Below are positions 61,465 through 64,000 of a stretch of DNA of 64,000 bases, piece after piece. The notes under the pieces are model-generated. The model saw only the letters and a program-made list of their open reading frames with translations, ran no database searches and was not told where the DNA came from. Made by a program: the position numbers and the translations under genes. The stretch's first letter is position 1; each line of letters begins with the position of its first letter. The stretch is from Stenotrophomonas maltophilia D457 (GTDB lineage: Bacteria > Pseudomonadota > Gammaproteobacteria > Xanthomonadales > Xanthomonadaceae). The stretch lies in assembly GCF_000284595.1 (NCBI RefSeq), contig NC_017671.1, forward strand, positions 248,001 through 312,000, given 5' to 3'.

Positions 61465-62058
61465 ATGCAGGGAACAAACCACCTTCCAGCGGCCCCCCGC
61501 GAAACGTTCGGCAGGGCCGGGGCCATCGCGCTTGCGCTGGCCCTGGGCCTCAGCCTGGCAGCATGCCAGGCCAAGAGCCCGGAGGCGGATACGGCAGTTG
61601 CCCCCGCGGCCGCCGCGCCCGCCACCGCATCGCCGCCCGCCACTGCAGAGCCTGCACGCGCCGCACCTGCCACGACAGCGGCCGATGCCGATGATCAGGA
61701 CATGCCGCCGCAGCGCCCGGATGATTCCTACAACAAAGCCACGCTGCGGCCGCAGTACGCCACGTGCGTGAACTCCAGCGGCGGCGAGACCCCCGCACTG
61801 CAGGCGTGTGGCGATGAGGAGCTTGCCTGGCAGGAGCAGCGACTCGAGCAGGCCTTCATGAAGATCGTCGACGGTCCCGATGGCAAGGACAAGGATAGGC
61901 TGATGGACGAGCAGGCCGCCTACATGTCCGATACCAATCGCTACTGCAGCTGGAACCCTGCCGAAGACGGGCAGGGGCAGATGCTGGACGCGCAGTCCTG
62001 CCGGATCAATCGCACCGCCAACCGTGCCGACGTGCTGCAGGCACTGACCTCGAAGTAA
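61465..62058 (+). CDS. Lipoprotein with one LprI/DUF1311 domain
   Basis: I start at ATG 61465 rather than 61456 because AGGAG at 61451-61455 is correctly spaced only for the former (197 residues). The lipobox is LAAC (Cys 34), followed by an Ala/Pro/Thr linker and one DUF1311 domain from about residue 86. The segment DGPDGKDKDRLMDEQA is close to the second domain of the upstream paralogue. It ends 25 bases before the hydrolase gene, so it is placed like an immunity gene co-expressed with its effector. Confidence 0.82.
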   Translation: MQGTNHLPAAPRETFGRAGAIALALALGLSLAACQAKSPEADTAVAPAAAAPATASPPATAEPARAAPATTAADADDQDMPPQRPDDSYNKATLRPQYATCVNSSGGETPALQACGDEELAWQEQRLEQAFMKIVDGPDGKDKDRLMDEQAAYMSDTNRYCSWNPAEDGQGQMLDAQSCRINRTANRADVLQALTSK

Positions 62059-62083
62059 TTCCCCCGCAAAGGAGTGCAGGAAA

Positions 62084-64000
62084 ATGGATGTTGTGACCCA
62101 GGCAAAGCAGGCAATGGACAACTGGCATCGCGGCCAGACGTCGGCGCATTTCGAAACCGGAGGTCGCGGCCCCGGCCACGTTTCCACCGGCAGGGGCGAC
62201 CATGGCGGCGTGTCGTATGGCAGTTACCAGTACGCCACCAACGTTGGCGGCGTGGATGAGTACGTCGCCGCCTCGCGCTATGGCAACCGCTTCAACGGCC
62301 TGCAGGCAGGAACCCCGGCCTTCACCGAACGCTGGAAGGAAGTGGCGGCCGCCGATCCGGCAGGGTTTGCCAGGGACCAGCACGACTTCATCCAGCACAA
62401 GTACTACGACGTGCAGATGGGCCGCCTGAAGGATGTGGGCATCGATCTCTCCGGCCGTGGTGCGGCCGTGCAGGATGCGCTGTGGAGCACCTCGGTGCAG
62501 TACCGCGGCATGACCCGGTCGGTGTTCCAGAAGGGCCTGCAGCAGGCCTATGGCGAAGACTTCAAGCTGACTGAGCTGAGTGACGAGCAGATCGTCCGCG
62601 CGGTGCAGGACTACAAGCACGCCAATGTGCAGGTGCACTTCCAGAGCTCGCCCACCCTGTGGGATTCGCTGCGTGATCGTGCGCTCACCGAGAAGACCGC
62701 ACTGGTCGGGCTGGCGCGCTACGACCAGGTCAACCACAACCCCGAGGCTTACCGGGGCAAGGATTACCAGCAGGTGTTCGGTGAACCTGAGCCCGGCCAG
62801 CGCGGCCAGCGCGGCCAGCGTGCGGCGGCATCGGCGATGGCCGACGGCGTGCTGGCACCCGGCGAGCGTGGTACCGAGGTCCAGGCCCTGCAGGCCAAGC
62901 TGATCCAGGCCGGCCATAGCGGTCGCAACGGGCAACCGCTGACAGCCGATAGCCACTACGGTGCCAATACCGAGCATGCAGTGCGCGAGTTCCAGCAGGC
63001 GCATGGGCTGACCGTCGATGGCAAGGCCGGCCGGCAGACCCTGCAGGCCCTGGATACGGCGGTACGCGAGCACACGCCGGCGCAGCCTGTGGCACCGGCC
63101 ACGCCTGCACCGGTCACTCCTGCTGCGGCACCCGCACCCGCGACTGCGCGGGAAGCCGATGCCGCCGCCGCGCCCGGTGGCCAGCGCATCGTCGTGGTCG
63201 AACCCTTTGGCAACGGCAGCAGCAACCGCACACTGCGCCATGGCACCAGTGGCGAGGATGCCTATCGCGAACTGAAGATCCATCACCCCAACACCAATGC
63301 CGAGGCCGTGCGCACCGGCAATGCCGCCAAGGCTGACCGCCCGTCGGCCATGGTCGAGGGCGAACTGGAAACGGTACGGACCCGCGGTGATCGCAACGGC
63401 ATCCCGCTGGTGCACAAGGATCTGATCCTGAGCAATGCGCGCGGCGATCGGGAGGTGATGATTCCCAATCCGGTCGCCGGGTATGTCCAGGTCAACAATG
63501 ACAAGTGGAATTCGATCAGCATCTGGAGCCATCCGGCCGGGCATCCGCAGCGCGAACTGGTCGGGCAGGTGCTGCACGGTGCGCGTGGAACCACCCCTTA
63601 CAAGACCGGTGATTTCGTCGAGTACGGTGCGCCGTTGATCCGCCAGTCCGATGCCGGTACCCCGGGTGCCGTGCACGCGCATATCGAGCTCGAGCCCGAT
63701 CAGTACCGCAGGTTCCTGGGTGACATGCTCAACGACCGCATCACCCTGGGCGGCAAGGTCCACGCGCAGGGCCCCGAGGCCGCGCAGGCCGCACGCAGTG
63801 CACAGCAGGCGCCGATGGCCGATGGCGTGCTGAAGCAGGGCGAGCGCGGCGATGAGGTCAAGGCCCTGCAGGGCAAGCTGGCGGCGCTGGGCTACGCCGG
63901 GGCCGACGGCAAGCCGCTGCACGCCGATGGCGTGTATGGCAAGGACACCTTTGCAGCGGTCAAGCAGTTCCAGGCCAACAATGGCCTGGACGACGATGGC
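62084..64000 (+). CDS. Multidomain cell-wall hydrolase, putative T4SS effector (3' end beyond window)
   Basis: 639 residues are visible from ATG 62084 (AAAGGAG upstream). There is no signal peptide. Residues 1-215 form a lysozyme/chitosanase-like domain with the signature HFETGGRGPG, then GDHGGVSYGSYQ. A peptidoglycan-binding domain 1 follows (about 255-325), a Pro/Ala linker, an M23-like region (about 365-545, HAHIEL at 531-536), and a second peptidoglycan-binding domain from about 578 that runs off the window. A cytosolic wall hydrolase next to lysozyme-inhibitor-like lipoproteins fits a Xanthomonadales T4SS effector. The XVIPCD secretion signal would be C-terminal and cannot be seen. Confidence 0.75.
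   Translation, partial: MDVVTQAKQAMDNWHRGQTSAHFETGGRGPGHVSTGRGDHGGVSYGSYQYATNVGGVDEYVAASRYGNRFNGLQAGTPAFTERWKEVAAADPAGFARDQHDFIQHKYYDVQMGRLKDVGIDLSGRGAAVQDALWSTSVQYRGMTRSVFQKGLQQAYGEDFKLTELSDEQIVRAVQDYKHANVQVHFQSSPTLWDSLRDRALTEKTALVGLARYDQVNHNPEAYRGKDYQQVFGEPEPGQRGQRGQRAAASAMADGVLAPGERGTEVQALQAKLIQAGHSGRNGQPLTADSHYGANTEHAVREFQQAHGLTVDGKAGRQTLQALDTAVREHTPAQPVAPATPAPVTPAAAPAPATAREADAAAAPGGQRIVVVEPFGNGSSNRTLRHGTSGEDAYRELKIHHPNTNAEAVRTGNAAKADRPSAMVEGELETVRTRGDRNGIPLVHKDLILSNARGDREVMIPNPVAGYVQVNNDKWNSISIWSHPAGHPQRELVGQVLHGARGTTPYKTGDFVEYGAPLIRQSDAGTPGAVHAHIELEPDQYRRFLGDMLNDRITLGGKVHAQGPEAAQAARSAQQAPMADGVLKQGERGDEVKALQGKLAALGYAGADGKPLHADGVYGKDTFAAVKQFQANNGLDDDG

Noticed and set aside
1..64000. CRISPR arrays, tRNA/rRNA genes, transposases
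   Set aside because: Repeats present are dispersed palindromes without regular spacers, and I found no cloverleaf, rRNA or transposase coding sequence.

Overview
The window looks like a chromosomal stretch of a Stenotrophomonas species, most likely the S. maltophilia complex. The DNA is GC-rich, the gene content is typical of Xanthomonadaceae (class Ia nrdAB, leucine and valine degradation operons, Ohr, ZapE, QueH), and the intergenic spaces carry GTAG-headed palindromes of the type described as SMAG elements in S. maltophilia. The species call is inference: there is no 16S gene here. I see no rRNA, tRNA, CRISPR array or transposase.

Region by region. 1-4664: the end of a diguanylate cyclase gene, then a probable ribosomally made peptide (RiPP) modification system: a membrane-anchored class III nucleotide-cyclase-like protein with TPR repeats, a small precursor peptide with a nitrile-hydratase-like leader (opposite strand), and a SagB-like flavin dehydrogenase. 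4684-10269: a leucine/isovalerate operon (ivd, mccB, mccA) divergent from a TetR regulator. 10478-16379: cytochrome c, secreted nuclease, transporter, hydrolase, ZapE and a DUF2884 protein. 16934-20500: nrdA and nrdB. 20624-30348: exporter, thioesterase, sirtuin, old yellow enzyme, LysR, PurU, PncA, QueH, NadV and NadM-Nudix; several of these make or recycle NAD(P) or nicotinamide. 30542-32434: patatin-like lipase. 32567-39589: a short-chain-acyl-type regulator divergent from a valine-degradation operon ending in mmsB. 39809-41302: Ohr and a cation-efflux protein.

41681-59175 is a lambda-like siphophage tail cluster: head-tail joining proteins, tail tube, G/GT chaperones with a textbook -1 frameshift signal, a short tape measure with an internal duplication, then M, L, K, I and J homologues. 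Five tandem paralogous fibre-like genes, plus one assembly-like gene and a 50-codon ORF, sit between M and L. There is no capsid, portal, terminase, integrase, repressor or lysis gene in the window, so this is either a decayed prophage or a domesticated tail particle. It is followed by a 5'-truncated sulfate permease gene (about 59281-60084).

60240-64000 carries two LprI/DUF1311 lipoprotein genes, each preceded by the same 84-bp sequence, and the start of a large multidomain cell-wall hydrolase. The arrangement resembles the effector/immunity modules of the Xanthomonadales bacteria-killing type IV secretion system, but the diagnostic C-terminus lies beyond the window.

Two families of short palindromes (GTAG elements, and 40-bp hairpins with GGGGTC/GACCCC ends) decorate gene ends from 10 to 40 kb and are not seen from 41.6 to 64 kb, which fits a different origin for that part.
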